From positions 99,649-163,648 of the forward strand of contig JAQYMQ010000021.1 in NCBI GenBank assembly GCA_028872475.1: a stretch of 64,000 nt of DNA, given 5' to 3'. Every line of letters starts with the position of its first letter. The first letter of the stretch is position 1. Shown one piece after another: positions 18,681 through 26,617 of the stretch. A program made the position numbers and the translations under genes. A model generated the notes under the pieces. The model was not told where the DNA came from. It did not search any database and saw only the letters and a program-made list of their open reading frames with translations. This DNA is from Eubacteriales bacterium. Lineage in GTDB: Bacteria > Bacillota > Clostridia > Peptostreptococcales > Anaerovoracaceae.

Positions 18681-19520
18681 ATGACTTTGAGAATACCTGA
18701 AAGAATTGTTGGGTTTTTAGAATTACAAAATTTAAAATTCTCATTTGAATTTGATAAAGATAAATTTGAACTAAAACTCTATCATACAACTGAAAATGAT
18801 GCGTATGAGCGGATATTTGAAGGAGTTAAGAGATTTGGCTTTGATTTAAAAAAACATAAGTGGGTAGATAAAATTACTATTAAAGGTAAGACAGCCGAGA
18901 TGTATTTGGTATATTTCGGAACATTGGATAATCCGAGTATTTATAATGGTTATTATACATATAAAGTTGATTGGTATTATATTACAGATGATGATGATGA
19001 GTTTATTGATGAGATTAGATTTTATGGTAGAGAAATTGATTATTTTTATAGTCCATCACGTACTTTTCAACAAAAGATAAAATTCAAAAATGAAAAGTAT
19101 AATCAAGTTGAATATATGGGAGTTAAGACTGTAGATTGTGAGGCATTAAATGGCGGAAGTTATATTTCTGGGGATGTTAATGTTGAAATATTTTGTGATT
19201 CATATGCGACAATGCACCCATTGGCAGCAATGCCTCTAGCTTCAAAATCATATTTTAGGATGAAATTTTCTCATAAAATTGATATTGATGAGATGATAGA
19301 TAAAGTACGAGATGTAGAGAGATTTTTTGAATACGTAAGTTATAGGACTAATGTTAATTTTACGGACATTTCAACATATATTGTTATCGAAAAAGGAAAA
19401 GTGAGAAACTGTGGAAAGCTTGTATTTAAAATGGAATGTAAAGGAGAGCAGAATGAGAAAGCAAAAAAACGCATCATAAGAGCTGAATATCTTGATAACC
19501 ATATGGCTGATATCCTATAA
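18681..19520 (+). CDS. ApeA-like HEPN defence protein, N-terminal part (broken by in-frame TAA)
   Basis: A strong AAAAGGAGTT site precedes ATG 18681. The 279 residues are rich in predicted beta strands and aromatic residues (GYYTYKVDWYYI, REIDYFYSPSRTF), as expected for the N-terminal sensor domain of ApeA-type abortive-infection proteins. The frame stops at TAA 19518-19520. The same frame reopens at once and carries the HEPN domain that normally follows in one chain, so this is half of a 470-residue protein. Without the HEPN part it should lack the RNase. Family naming rests on the C-terminal motif and overall layout, so confidence is moderate. Confidence 0.6.
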   Translation: MTLRIPERIVGFLELQNLKFSFEFDKDKFELKLYHTTENDAYERIFEGVKRFGFDLKKHKWVDKITIKGKTAEMYLVYFGTLDNPSIYNGYYTYKVDWYYITDDDDEFIDEIRFYGREIDYFYSPSRTFQQKIKFKNEKYNQVEYMGVKTVDCEALNGGSYISGDVNVEIFCDSYATMHPLAAMPLASKSYFRMKFSHKIDIDEMIDKVRDVERFFEYVSYRTNVNFTDISTYIVIEKGKVRNCGKLVFKMECKGEQNEKAKKRIIRAEYLDNHMADIL

Positions 19521-19538
19521 GCCATTGATTGTGGAGAA

Positions 19539-20093
19539 ATGCCATTTGGACATTTTTGTGATTCCATTGAAGATATGAGTTATTATCCGATAAGTAGAAT
19601 AATAATGATATTAGCAGCTTTTGAAAGGGAGTTTCGTAATATATATGGTCAAGATGTTAGAAGGTCAATAGATTATAAAGACATAAAAAATGAAATTATA
19701 GAACTACTTGAAAAGCGAATTAATCAGTTAAAAGGAAAACGTAAGGGGTATGTTCAAGAGTTTGCTAGAGGAATCAGGAATAGTGATTCGAGTTATGGAG
19801 ATAATTTTAAATATGCTTTAGATGATTGTAAAGGTATTATGGAGCCATTTATAACAAGATTTTTTGAGGGAACATATGAAGAAATAATTGAAGATATTAG
19901 TTTAAGTGTTAATGGATTGCGTAACGGAATTACTCATAGTAGATTAGATATGGAATTGGAAGCACGACACCTTGCATATATTAAGTTTGTGGAAGAGATG
20001 CTTTATGCTATTAGATTTAAGAAAATTGGTATTGAAGATTCTATAGTTCAAAAATCAATTAATGAACTCTTTCGTGAAAATGTGGCACTATAA
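19539..20093 (+). CDS. ApeA-like HEPN domain, C-terminal part of the same broken gene
   Basis: These 184 residues lie in exactly the same frame as the preceding ORF, after one TAA and six further sense codons. Helical throughout, it carries ISRIIMILAAFEREFR near the start and the HEPN RNase motif R-x4-H in LRNGITHSRLD, followed by VEEMLYAIRFKKIGIED and SINELFRE. This layout matches the C-terminal end of ApeA-like HEPN proteins, which cleave RNA to abort phage infection. GTGGAGAA lies only two bases before ATG 19539, so independent translation is possible but poorly spaced. It is most simply the 3' half of a nonsense-interrupted gene. Confidence 0.6.
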   Translation: MPFGHFCDSIEDMSYYPISRIIMILAAFEREFRNIYGQDVRRSIDYKDIKNEIIELLEKRINQLKGKRKGYVQEFARGIRNSDSSYGDNFKYALDDCKGIMEPFITRFFEGTYEEIIEDISLSVNGLRNGITHSRLDMELEARHLAYIKFVEEMLYAIRFKKIGIEDSIVQKSINELFRENVAL

Positions 20094-20358
20094 AATTTTA
20101 TTATGAACTAATGGTATATTTCTATAGTTATTGTTACAATTTTGCTTTGTTATCTATAAAAATTTATCGGTTTTTAAATTTGTAGCATAGAAAAAACGAT
20201 TAAAGTTTTGATGTTAGTCGTTTAATTGTTATTATATAATTGATAATTAATTTTTATATTCTAATGCTATATTGCTAATATAAGCGTTCATATAATCCCA
20301 ATGGATTTGATGTACCAATATTTATAAGCTATAATTTAAGCCAGTATTTAAATTAAAA
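20094..20358. other. A/T-rich spacer without a gene
   Basis: No supported ORF lies here. A weak hairpin near 20193-20226 (AAACGA pairing with TCGTTT) may end the ApeA-like transcript. Otherwise nothing is recognisable until the terminator at 20359. Confidence 0.5.
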
Positions 20359-20407
20359 AGGTGTGCTATTAATCAGAGAATATATCTCGAGATTTAATAA
20401 CACACCT
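20355..20407 (-). terminator. Terminator of the small membrane protein gene (minus strand)
   Basis: AGGTGTG...TATTAATC (20359-20374) pairs with GATTTAATA...CACACCT ending at 20407, a long near-perfect stem. On the minus strand it is followed by TTTTT (complement of 20355-20359), placing it downstream of the gene ending at 20474. Confidence 0.7.
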
Positions 20408-20473
20408 ATTTATTTTGTATTATGTTTGCTTTATGTAGTATTTTACCTTTAAGCTATGGGTAAATTTGATAGA

Positions 20474-20881
20474 TTATTGTAACTTTTTGTTTAGTGTTGC
20501 TCCATAAATATATAGTGCAGGTAAGATAAGACCAAGCGCCATTGTTAATGGTTTAAAGTCTAGACCAATGCTTAACCCCACGATGTTGTTCACTATGATT
20601 AATACTATGATTGCGATACCAAATTTCATACAAAAATCAGCTTTTTCTGGCTTTGCACAATATTGAACGCCATATATACCTGCAACAAGCTGAAGAATTA
20701 TTATTACAAAGGTTAAAACAATTGCTAGATAAACCATTCCGCCAGCACCGATGAATGCAGCTAATGAAAGTAGACTTGGTAACGCGATTACATTTACAAC
20801 ACCAGTAATAACTGCAAAAACTATCATTATTATTCCAACAACTTTAAGGTATGGTTTACCACTTTTAATTTGATTATCCAT
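20474..20881 (-). CDS. Small four-helix membrane protein of unknown function
   Basis: This 135-residue protein has four hydrophobic segments (roughly residues 12-32, 38-62, 82-102 and 105-128) and short polar ends; the C-terminus is basic (NKKL). I do not recognise a family. A GGAGGGG ribosome site lies just upstream of the start at 20881. It is a single-gene unit with its own promoter, which overlaps a palindrome, and its own terminator, so expression is probably regulated. The Gly/Ile/Val-rich helices suggest a small stress or envelope protein, but this is only an inference. Confidence 0.7.
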   Translation of the reverse strand: MDNQIKSGKPYLKVVGIIMIVFAVITGVVNVIALPSLLSLAAFIGAGGMVYLAIVLTFVIIILQLVAGIYGVQYCAKPEKADFCMKFGIAIIVLIIVNNIVGLSIGLDFKPLTMALGLILPALYIYGATLNKKLQ

Positions 20882-20933
20882 AATAATCCCCTCCTCCGTA
20901 TTATTTATTTAACAAACTCTTCTATATATACAT

Positions 20934-20961
20934 CCTATACTGTGTTGCGGTACAGTGTCAA
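20934..20961 (-). promoter_or_regulatory. Promoter with overlapping operator palindrome
   Basis: On the minus strand TTGACA (20961-20956) and TATAGG (20939-20934) are 16 bases apart. The whole spacer is an inverted repeat, ACTGT-N8-ACAGT (20956-20939). An operator centred between -35 and -10 is the geometry used by MerR-type regulators and by some repressors. Confidence 0.55.
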
Positions 20962-21141
20962 GGCTAAACACACAATTTAATTGTATAAATAACGCGTATT
21001 TTCCAATAAATATTTATAGCAGATATTCTTTTATAAATACTATTACAACTTATATATAACTTGGATGGATTGTGCTATAGTGAGATTAGAGTAAGGGTGT
21101 TAATTTACATGTACCTATATGAAAGATTTTGGGGTGAGCCT

Positions 21142-21615
21142 ATGGAAAAAAGATTTAAGAAGATGAGACGTAGCGAAAGGGAAATTTCGCGCGATGAGAT
21201 TATAGAAATCCTTGAAAAAGGTGAATATGGTGTACTTGCTACTTTTGGCGAAAATGGATTCCCATATGGGGTGCCTATGAGTTATGTGTATGTTGATGGT
21301 TCAATATATTTTCATGTGGCGACAGGTGTTGGACAAAAATATGAAAATATTAAGTATTGCGATAAGGTGTCGTTTACGGTTGTTACTCATACAAAGGTTT
21401 TGCCGGAAAGATTTTCTACAGAATACGAAAGTGCCATTGTTTTTGGAAATATTGTGTTTGAAGAGGATAAGCTAAAGGCTCTCGAAAAAATTGCAAATAA
21501 GTATAGTCCCGACTTTGAAGTGCAGGGAAGGAAATATGCTTTGGCTTCTGTGAATAAAGTAGATATATATAGATTAGACATTGTGCATATGACGGGTAAG
21601 GCTATGCGAAAGTAA
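21142..21615 (+). CDS. Pyridoxamine 5'-phosphate oxidase-like flavoprotein
   Basis: This 157-residue protein of the split-barrel FMN-binding superfamily is often annotated as nitroimidazole resistance (NimA-like) or PPOX-like. The barrel begins with GVLATFGENGFPYGVPMSYVYVDGSIYFH, and FTVVTHTKVLPERFSTEYESAIVFG follows. Start choice: ATG 21142 follows GGGGTGAGCCT; the frame is open upstream to 21061 but that part has no family similarity. A terminal GKAMRK matches the family end. It may be a flavin- or heme-binding reductase; true PdxH activity is unlikely because the key PLP-binding C-terminus is absent. Confidence 0.82.
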   Translation: MEKRFKKMRRSEREISRDEIIEILEKGEYGVLATFGENGFPYGVPMSYVYVDGSIYFHVATGVGQKYENIKYCDKVSFTVVTHTKVLPERFSTEYESAIVFGNIVFEEDKLKALEKIANKYSPDFEVQGRKYALASVNKVDIYRLDIVHMTGKAMRK

Positions 21616-21721
21616 TTAATATTTAATGGCGTCATGATATAATAATATATGTAGAAGATGTTACAAAAATGTTGAACAGATTATTTTTTTCAACATAAGT
21701 TTTGCGAAGGAGGTAAGAGTT

Positions 21722-22453
21722 ATGAACAATAAGCTTTGGGAACTATGTAAAGAGTTGAAAAACGATTGCGAATTTGTTGAGTTGTCGCATGAAGTGAGTC
21801 CCGACACTCCTCACTGGTCAGGATTTGAAGATATGGAGAATGCTACTCTATTTGATTATCCGGACGGATTTTATGTAAACAGATTTTCAATTGTGAGTCA
21901 GTATGGTACGCACGTAGATGCACCTGGACATTTTGTTAAGGGCAACAGAATGTTGAATGAAATTGAGGCTAAGGAACTTATTTTGCCACTATGTGTCGTG
22001 GATGTGTCGGATAAGGTGGCGAAGAATGTGGATTACTGCGTTACTTCGGCAGATATTATTGAGTGGGAAGAAAAATACGGAAAGGTGCCGGAAGAATCAT
22101 TTGTAGCTCTTAGGACGGACTGGTACAAGAGAGGTCATGACTTGGATAATTGTGACGCTAATGGCATGAAGCATTTCCCGGGATGGACGGTTGATGCTAT
22201 CGAATATCTGGTAAAAAAGCGTAATGTTACGGCAATCGGGCATGAAACATCGGATACAGATCCGCCGGTGATTACTGAGAAAGAGGGATATGTTGGCGAA
22301 ACGTACATCTTGGCTCAACAGCGTTATCAGATAGAGTTACTGAAGAATCTTGATAAGGTGCCTCCTGTAGGAGCGTTGATTGTTTCGGGCTTCCCTAGGG
22401 TTGTTGACGGTTCAGGTTTTACTGCCAGATGCTATGCGATATGTCCGAAGTAG
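21722..22453 (+). CDS. Cyclase family protein (kynurenine formamidase-like metal hydrolase)
   Basis: This 243-residue cytosolic enzyme belongs to the cyclase/KynB superfamily. The metal-binding motif, usually HxGTHxDxPxH, is seen as QYGTHVDAPGHF. A second metal region follows (AIGHETSDTDPP), and the end GFPRVVDGSGFTARCYAI fits the family. Members hydrolyse amides, including N-formylkynurenine and isatin. No tryptophan-catabolism gene is nearby, so the substrate is open. GCGAAGGAGGTAAGAGTT gives a strong ribosome site for ATG 21722. A terminator follows directly, so it is a single-gene unit. Confidence 0.88.
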   Translation: MNNKLWELCKELKNDCEFVELSHEVSPDTPHWSGFEDMENATLFDYPDGFYVNRFSIVSQYGTHVDAPGHFVKGNRMLNEIEAKELILPLCVVDVSDKVAKNVDYCVTSADIIEWEEKYGKVPEESFVALRTDWYKRGHDLDNCDANGMKHFPGWTVDAIEYLVKKRNVTAIGHETSDTDPPVITEKEGYVGETYILAQQRYQIELLKNLDKVPPVGALIVSGFPRVVDGSGFTARCYAICPK

Positions 22454-22532
22454 GCTTATAAGATAAAAGTTTATGGAGTTATTTTAAACTAATGGAGCTA
22501 TATTGGATAGACGATAGACAGACGATTTAATT

Positions 22533-22567
22533 GCTCTCAAGAAAATACAATTTCTTGGGAGCTTTTG
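22533..22567 (+). terminator. Intrinsic terminator after the cyclase gene
   Basis: A 12-bp stem (22533-22544 with 22551-22562, one wobble) closes a six-base loop, followed by TTTTG. Confidence 0.82.
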
Positions 22568-22761
22568 ATTTATATTAGTTTGATACAACATTTGTTAGCA
22601 GGATATAAGGTAATATGTTGAAAATAGAGAGATATAGGAGTATACTGGTTCAGTAAACAAAATCTATACACTAAAAAAATGTAATGAGAGGTTGCTATTA
22701 GAAAAATAGCAAAAGACAAAATTCTTAATGATCCCTTTGGGGATAGAAAGGTTGGAGAGCA
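22568..22761 (+). promoter_or_regulatory. Leader region of cstA with two small hairpins
   Basis: An 8-bp hairpin (22692-22699 with 22705-22712, loop AGAAA) and a 5-bp GC-rich hairpin (22731-22735 with 22740-22744) lie in the last 70 bases before cstA. They fit no riboswitch class I know. The ribosome site GGAGAG follows the second hairpin and is not buried in it. Confidence 0.35.
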
Positions 22762-24237
22762 ATGATTACTTTTTTAATTGGATTGTTGATTCTTATTGTT
22801 GGTGGTATGCTCTACGGTAGATACTGTGAAAAGGTATTTGGACCGGATGATAGAGATACTCCGGCAGTAGCTTTGGGGGATGGTGTTGACTATGTACCTA
22901 TGAGGAATTGGAGAAACTCGCTAATTGAGTTACTTAACATAGCAGGTACTGGTCCGATTATCGGTCCTATTCAAGGTATTTTATTTGGACCGTTAGCGTT
23001 TATTACTATTCCTATTGGTAATATTTTGGCAGGTAGTATGCACGACTATTTCAGTGGAATGATTTCTATGAGAAATAATGGTGCGCAGATGCCAAGACTT
23101 ATCCAGAAGTACTTAGGTAATAAGACTAGAGGTTTCTATAACATCGTTATTATGATATTGATGTTGATGGTTGGTGCTGTATTTATTTACACTCCTGGAG
23201 ACCTTATTGTTACTGACCTTTTGGGACAGAAGGCTACAGCAGGAAACGCTACTACCTGGATTGTATATGGCGGAATTTTCTTATACTACTTGATAGCTAC
23301 ACTTTTCCCAATTGATAAGATTATCGGTAAGGTTTATCCGATCCTAGGTGCAATCCTGCTTATCAGTGCTATTGGTATATTTGTAGGAATTTTATTCAAC
23401 TCATCAGGATTACAGAATCTAGATGTTACAAATATTAAAGTGCAGAATATTTCAGGAAGCCCATGGATTCCTATTTTCTTCATTACAGTTGCCTGCGGTA
23501 TCTTAAGTGGATTCCACGCAACTCAGGCTACATTGATTTCTCGTTCTGTTAAGAGCGAAAGACACGGTCGTATGACTTTCTTTAACATGATGCTTGTTGA
23601 AGGCTTTATCGCAATGTGCTGGGCAGCCGGTGCAATGATTCTATTTAATGGCGGAATCGATGTTAAGACTCCTGCTACTCTAATGATTGGTAACATCAGT
23701 AGAGAATTCCTAGGTGGTATCGGTGCATACTTTGCTATTGCAGGTGTTATCGTACTTCCTATTACTTCAGGAGACACAGCGCTTCGTTCACTACGTTTGA
23801 TGATTGCAGAGCATTTCCATATCGATCAGGTAAAATGGTCTAAGCGTGTAATGGTTTCAGCTGCTATATTCGTTCCTGTTATCTTTATCCTAGTTTGGGC
23901 AAAATTACAGCCTGCAGGATTCAGCTTACTATGGAGATACTTCGCATTTACTAACCAGTTTATCGCAATCTTTGCATTGAGCATGATTACTGTATACTTG
24001 AGCATTCACCAGAAGAATCGTCTGATTTCATTGATTCCTGGAATGTTCTATACATTCGTAGTAATGAGCTTCATATTACATGCAAGTATCGGATTTAACT
24101 TAGATACATTGTTTGGAAGAGCTGACTATATGATCAGTTATGTTGTTGCAGGTGTAATCACTGTGCTATATGCATATCTAACATTGAACTATGCTAAGAA
24201 ACACGGTATGAGTATAGAAGACAGAAAACTGGTTTAA
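22762..24237 (+). CDS. cstA: CstA family carbon-starvation/peptide or pyruvate transporter
   Basis: This 491-residue polytopic membrane protein is of the CstA family, which imports pyruvate or peptides in characterised bacteria. It has about 13-14 hydrophobic segments. Near the N-terminus GRYCEKVFGPDDRDTPA and the conserved NIAGTGPIIGPIQG, then GSMHDYFSGMISMRNNGAQMP, are family hallmarks. It is the short form, lacking the long C-terminal extension of E. coli CstA. GGTTGGAGAGC precedes ATG 22762. It stands alone between two terminators. Substrate assignment is by family only. Confidence 0.92.
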   Translation: MITFLIGLLILIVGGMLYGRYCEKVFGPDDRDTPAVALGDGVDYVPMRNWRNSLIELLNIAGTGPIIGPIQGILFGPLAFITIPIGNILAGSMHDYFSGMISMRNNGAQMPRLIQKYLGNKTRGFYNIVIMILMLMVGAVFIYTPGDLIVTDLLGQKATAGNATTWIVYGGIFLYYLIATLFPIDKIIGKVYPILGAILLISAIGIFVGILFNSSGLQNLDVTNIKVQNISGSPWIPIFFITVACGILSGFHATQATLISRSVKSERHGRMTFFNMMLVEGFIAMCWAAGAMILFNGGIDVKTPATLMIGNISREFLGGIGAYFAIAGVIVLPITSGDTALRSLRLMIAEHFHIDQVKWSKRVMVSAAIFVPVIFILVWAKLQPAGFSLLWRYFAFTNQFIAIFALSMITVYLSIHQKNRLISLIPGMFYTFVVMSFILHASIGFNLDTLFGRADYMISYVVAGVITVLYAYLTLNYAKKHGMSIEDRKLV

Positions 24238-24326
24238 TGGTCTTAATATTCTGTTAGCTAAGCTTTAATATTGATAAATAAAGCTAACTAAAAACTTGTT
24301 TATAGATATATACTTAATAAACTATA

Positions 24327-24358
24327 ATGGCTTCGTCTTTTGAGATGAGGCCATTTTT
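24327..24358 (+). terminator. Intrinsic terminator after cstA
   Basis: A 12-bp stem (24327-24338 with 24343-24354, two wobbles) with a four-base loop is followed by TTTTT. Confidence 0.82.
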
Positions 24359-24445
24359 AATAGGATTGTATTTGGGATTGAGATTTTACTTATGGGATGT
24401 TCAGTTTAGTATTGAAGGTGAATATTAAAATAAAAAATTAAATAC

Positions 24446-24474
24446 TTGACACAATCTATTAAAAGTGTTAAATT
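24446..24474 (+). promoter_or_regulatory. Promoter of the metNIQ leader
   Basis: A perfect -35 TTGACA (24446-24451) is followed after 17 bases by TAAATT (24469-24474). RNA should start near 24481, about 40 bases before the leader peptide and 250 bases before metN. Confidence 0.6.
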
Positions 24475-24520
24475 TATAGACAAGCAGTTAAATTTGTTTG
24501 AAATGGAAAGGAGATATGTC

Positions 24521-24616
24521 ATGAGAAACCATACAAGCAACGCTACAATGATGATGAATATGATGGGCATGTGCATGTCTAACAAATCCATAGGTAAGTT
24601 TTCAACCAACAGCTAG
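24521..24616 (+). CDS. Methionine-rich leader peptide of metNIQ (31 aa)
   Basis: ATG 24521 follows AAAGGAG (24507-24513) at seven bases, as good a ribosome site as any in the window. The 31-codon ORF ends at TAG 24614-24616. Residues 10-19 read MMMNMMGMCM, so eight of 31 residues are methionine and seven fall in ten codons (24548-24577). It lies between a promoter and an intrinsic terminator, directly upstream of a methionine-transporter operon. This is the layout of a classical attenuation leader peptide, where ribosome stalling at the sensed amino acid's codons controls read-through. A metal-binding micropeptide is the alternative, given the Met/Cys cluster, but the context favours a leader. 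Confidence 0.75.
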   Translation: MRNHTSNATMMMNMMGMCMSNKSIGKFSTNS

Positions 24617-24628
24617 CTGCGTCGAAAT

Positions 24629-24645
24629 TACCGCTTTTTGCGGTA
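24629..24645 (+). promoter_or_regulatory. Leader hairpin between leader peptide and attenuator
   Basis: A six-bp stem, TACCGC (24629-24634) with GCGGTA (24640-24645), closes a TTTTT loop. It lies 12 bases after the leader stop codon, has no following T run and is therefore not a terminator; it may be a pause hairpin or part of the switching structure. Confidence 0.5.
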
Positions 24646-24668
24646 GGGGAATATTCATAGGGATTATA

Positions 24669-24700
24669 GGCAGATAACTAAAAGGTTGTCTGCTTTTTTT
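24669..24700 (+). terminator. Attenuator (leader terminator) of metNIQ
   Basis: GCAGATAAC (24670-24678) pairs with GTTGTCTGC (24685-24693), nine pairs with one wobble and a six-base loop, followed by TTTTTTT. It ends 31 bases before the metN start, so transcription must pass it to reach the operon. The segment AGCTAGCTGC at 24611-24620, which contains the leader stop codon, can pair with eight of ten bases of the terminator's 5' arm (24670-24679) and is a candidate antiterminator. Confidence 0.85.
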
Positions 24701-24730
24701 ATGAATTGTACAGATTAGGGGGAAGATAAA

Positions 24731-25774
24731 TTGGAAAGAACACCTTTAATACAATTGCAAGATGTTACGAAGTTGTTTGAGAGTAAGAACGGAACAGTGA
24801 AAGCGTTAGATAATATCAATCTTACCGTTGATAAGGGCGACATCTTCGGAATTATAGGATTGTCCGGAGCCGGCAAGAGTACTCTTGTAAGATGTATGAA
24901 TTTATTAGAGAAACCAACTTTTGGTAAGGTTATGATAGGAGATAAAAATCTTCTTGAACTTAACGAAAAAGAATTAAATACTACAAGACATCAAATATCT
25001 ATGATTTTCCAGCATTTTAACTTGTTGATGCAAAAGACGGTTATAGAGAATATATGTTTTCCGCTTGAAATTATAGGGGTACCTAAGAAGGAAGCGGAAG
25101 AGAAGGCGAGAGAGCTTTTAGAGGTTGTAGAACTTTCAGAAAAGGAAAATGCATATCCTTCACAGTTATCAGGCGGACAGAAGCAGAGGGTTGCGATTGC
25201 AAGAGCTTTAGCAAGTAGTCCACAAGTTATCCTTTGCGATGAGGCTACGAGTGCACTTGACCCAAAGACTACGAAGTCAATATTGCAACTTCTTGAGAGT
25301 ATCAATAAGAAGTATGGCATTACTATTGTAATTATTACTCACGAGATGAAGGTGGTTCAGCAGGTTTGCCACAAGGTAGCGATTATAGATAGAGGTAAGG
25401 TTGTTGAGCAGGGCAATGTAGGTGAGATTTTTGCAAAACCTCAGACGGATGTTGCGAAGAAGTTGATATTACCATTTGAAACGGGTACAGAAGATTTTAA
25501 GGGTTCTAAGTCAAAGTTTATAAGAATTGTATTTGATGAGCAGGCTGCGATTGAGCCGATTGTATCTAAGATGACGCTTGCTTGTAACTCGTTTGTAAAC
25601 ATCGTGTATGCAAATATGCAGAGAGTAGATGGAAGACCGCACGGTCAGATGATTATTCAGCTGGATGATGATGAATTTAAGGCAGCTAGACAGCTCGGAT
25701 TTTTGAAGAGTTTTGGCGATAGGATAAAGTTTGAAGAAGTTAAAGAGATTGAAGATGTAGAGGGGGTGGAATAA
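24731..25774 (+). CDS. metN: Methionine ABC transporter ATP-binding protein MetN
   Basis: This 347-residue ATPase powers D-/L-methionine import with MetI and MetQ. It has Walker A GLSGAGKST near residue 45, signature LSGGQKQR near 140, Walker B VILCDEATSALD and H-loop ITHE. A C-terminal NIL domain (about residues 265-340, FIRIVFDEQAAIEPIV) is the regulatory domain that binds methionine and inhibits transport in this family. The start is TTG 24731, preceded by AGGGGGAAG. It overlaps metI by one base. Transcription is likely controlled by the Met-rich leader and attenuator just upstream. Confidence 0.94.
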   Translation: MERTPLIQLQDVTKLFESKNGTVKALDNINLTVDKGDIFGIIGLSGAGKSTLVRCMNLLEKPTFGKVMIGDKNLLELNEKELNTTRHQISMIFQHFNLLMQKTVIENICFPLEIIGVPKKEAEEKARELLEVVELSEKENAYPSQLSGGQKQRVAIARALASSPQVILCDEATSALDPKTTKSILQLLESINKKYGITIVIITHEMKVVQQVCHKVAIIDRGKVVEQGNVGEIFAKPQTDVAKKLILPFETGTEDFKGSKSKFIRIVFDEQAAIEPIVSKMTLACNSFVNIVYANMQRVDGRPHGQMIIQLDDDEFKAARQLGFLKSFGDRIKFEEVKEIEDVEGVE

Positions 25775-26421
25775 TGACTGAGATGATACTTAGCGAAACG
25801 TGGGTCACTATATATATGACTCTGATTTCAACGGCTATAGCCTATTTGCTCGGTCTTCCTATGGGCATCATCCTCGCAGTGACAGCCAATGACGGAATCA
25901 AGCCAAATAGGTTTATAAATGGAGTTTTAGGGGTAATAGTGAACATTATCAGATCAATTCCATTCTTAATCCTTATTATAGCAATTCAGCCATTTTCTAA
26001 ACTTGTGGTAGGATCTATGATGGGCAATAATGCAACGATTGTCGGTCTAGTAGTTGCAGCGGCGCCGTTTGTAGCTAGATTGGTAGAAACGTCTATCAAG
26101 GAAATTGATCCAGGGGTAATCGAGGCAGCGCAGTCAATGGGTGCTACAAGATGGCAGATTATCAGAAAGGTAATGCTTGTTGAAGCGAAGCCGTCAATAA
26201 TGTTAGGGTCAGTAGTTGCAGTTATTACGCTGTTGGGTTACACAGCGATGGCAGGACTTATCGGTGGTGGCGGACTTGGAACAATCGCATTAAATTATGG
26301 TCTATACAGATTTGACCCACAGACAATGTGGATTGCCATAGCAGTTTTAGTGCTGGTTGTACAGTTATTCCAGGTTGTAGGAATGAAGATTGCGAAGAGA
26401 GCAGACAACAGAAATAATTAA
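25774..26421 (+). CDS. metI: Methionine ABC transporter permease MetI
   Basis: This 215-residue inner-membrane permease has five membrane segments. The coupling EAA loop is visible as GVIEAAQSMGATRWQIIRKVMLVEAKPS, and FLILIIAIQPFSK near residue 64 and GGGLGTIALNYGLYRFD are typical of MetI. Its ATG overlaps the metN stop (TAATG), so translation is coupled. It is the standard size for the family and shows no anomaly. Confidence 0.94.
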   Translation: MTEMILSETWVTIYMTLISTAIAYLLGLPMGIILAVTANDGIKPNRFINGVLGVIVNIIRSIPFLILIIAIQPFSKLVVGSMMGNNATIVGLVVAAAPFVARLVETSIKEIDPGVIEAAQSMGATRWQIIRKVMLVEAKPSIMLGSVVAVITLLGYTAMAGLIGGGGLGTIALNYGLYRFDPQTMWIAIAVLVLVVQLFQVVGMKIAKRADNRNN

Positions 26422-26617
26422 TATAGATTTTAAATTAGAACATGTTCAAAAAATAGTTAGACAAACATTGTAGTAGTAAAAAATATTAAATATGTGTTTA
26501 TTATGAAGCTACTAATAATAGAAAAAATGAGATATACAATAATTAATGTATATAGAGTAAAAAGCAAAACTACATTAAAAAGCAAAATGAAAAATAGAGA
26601 ATGAAAAGAGGGATATT
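26422..26617 (+). other. Spacer between metI and metQ
   Basis: The 196-base gap holds a perfect palindrome GAACATGTTC (26438-26447) and two exact 12-base copies of TAAAAAGCAAAA (26558 and 26576). No T-tailed terminator is seen, so metQ may be read from the metN promoter and perhaps also from an internal one. Confidence 0.35.

Noticed and set aside
22684..22701. A five-codon ORF (MRGCY) in the cstA leader as a regulatory peptide
   Set aside because: It has no ribosome site and no codon bias that fits a sensed compound.
24446..24730. SAM riboswitch or T-box upstream of metN
   Set aside because: No T-box motif and no SAM-riboswitch core was recognisable; the leader is explained better by a peptide ORF plus terminator.
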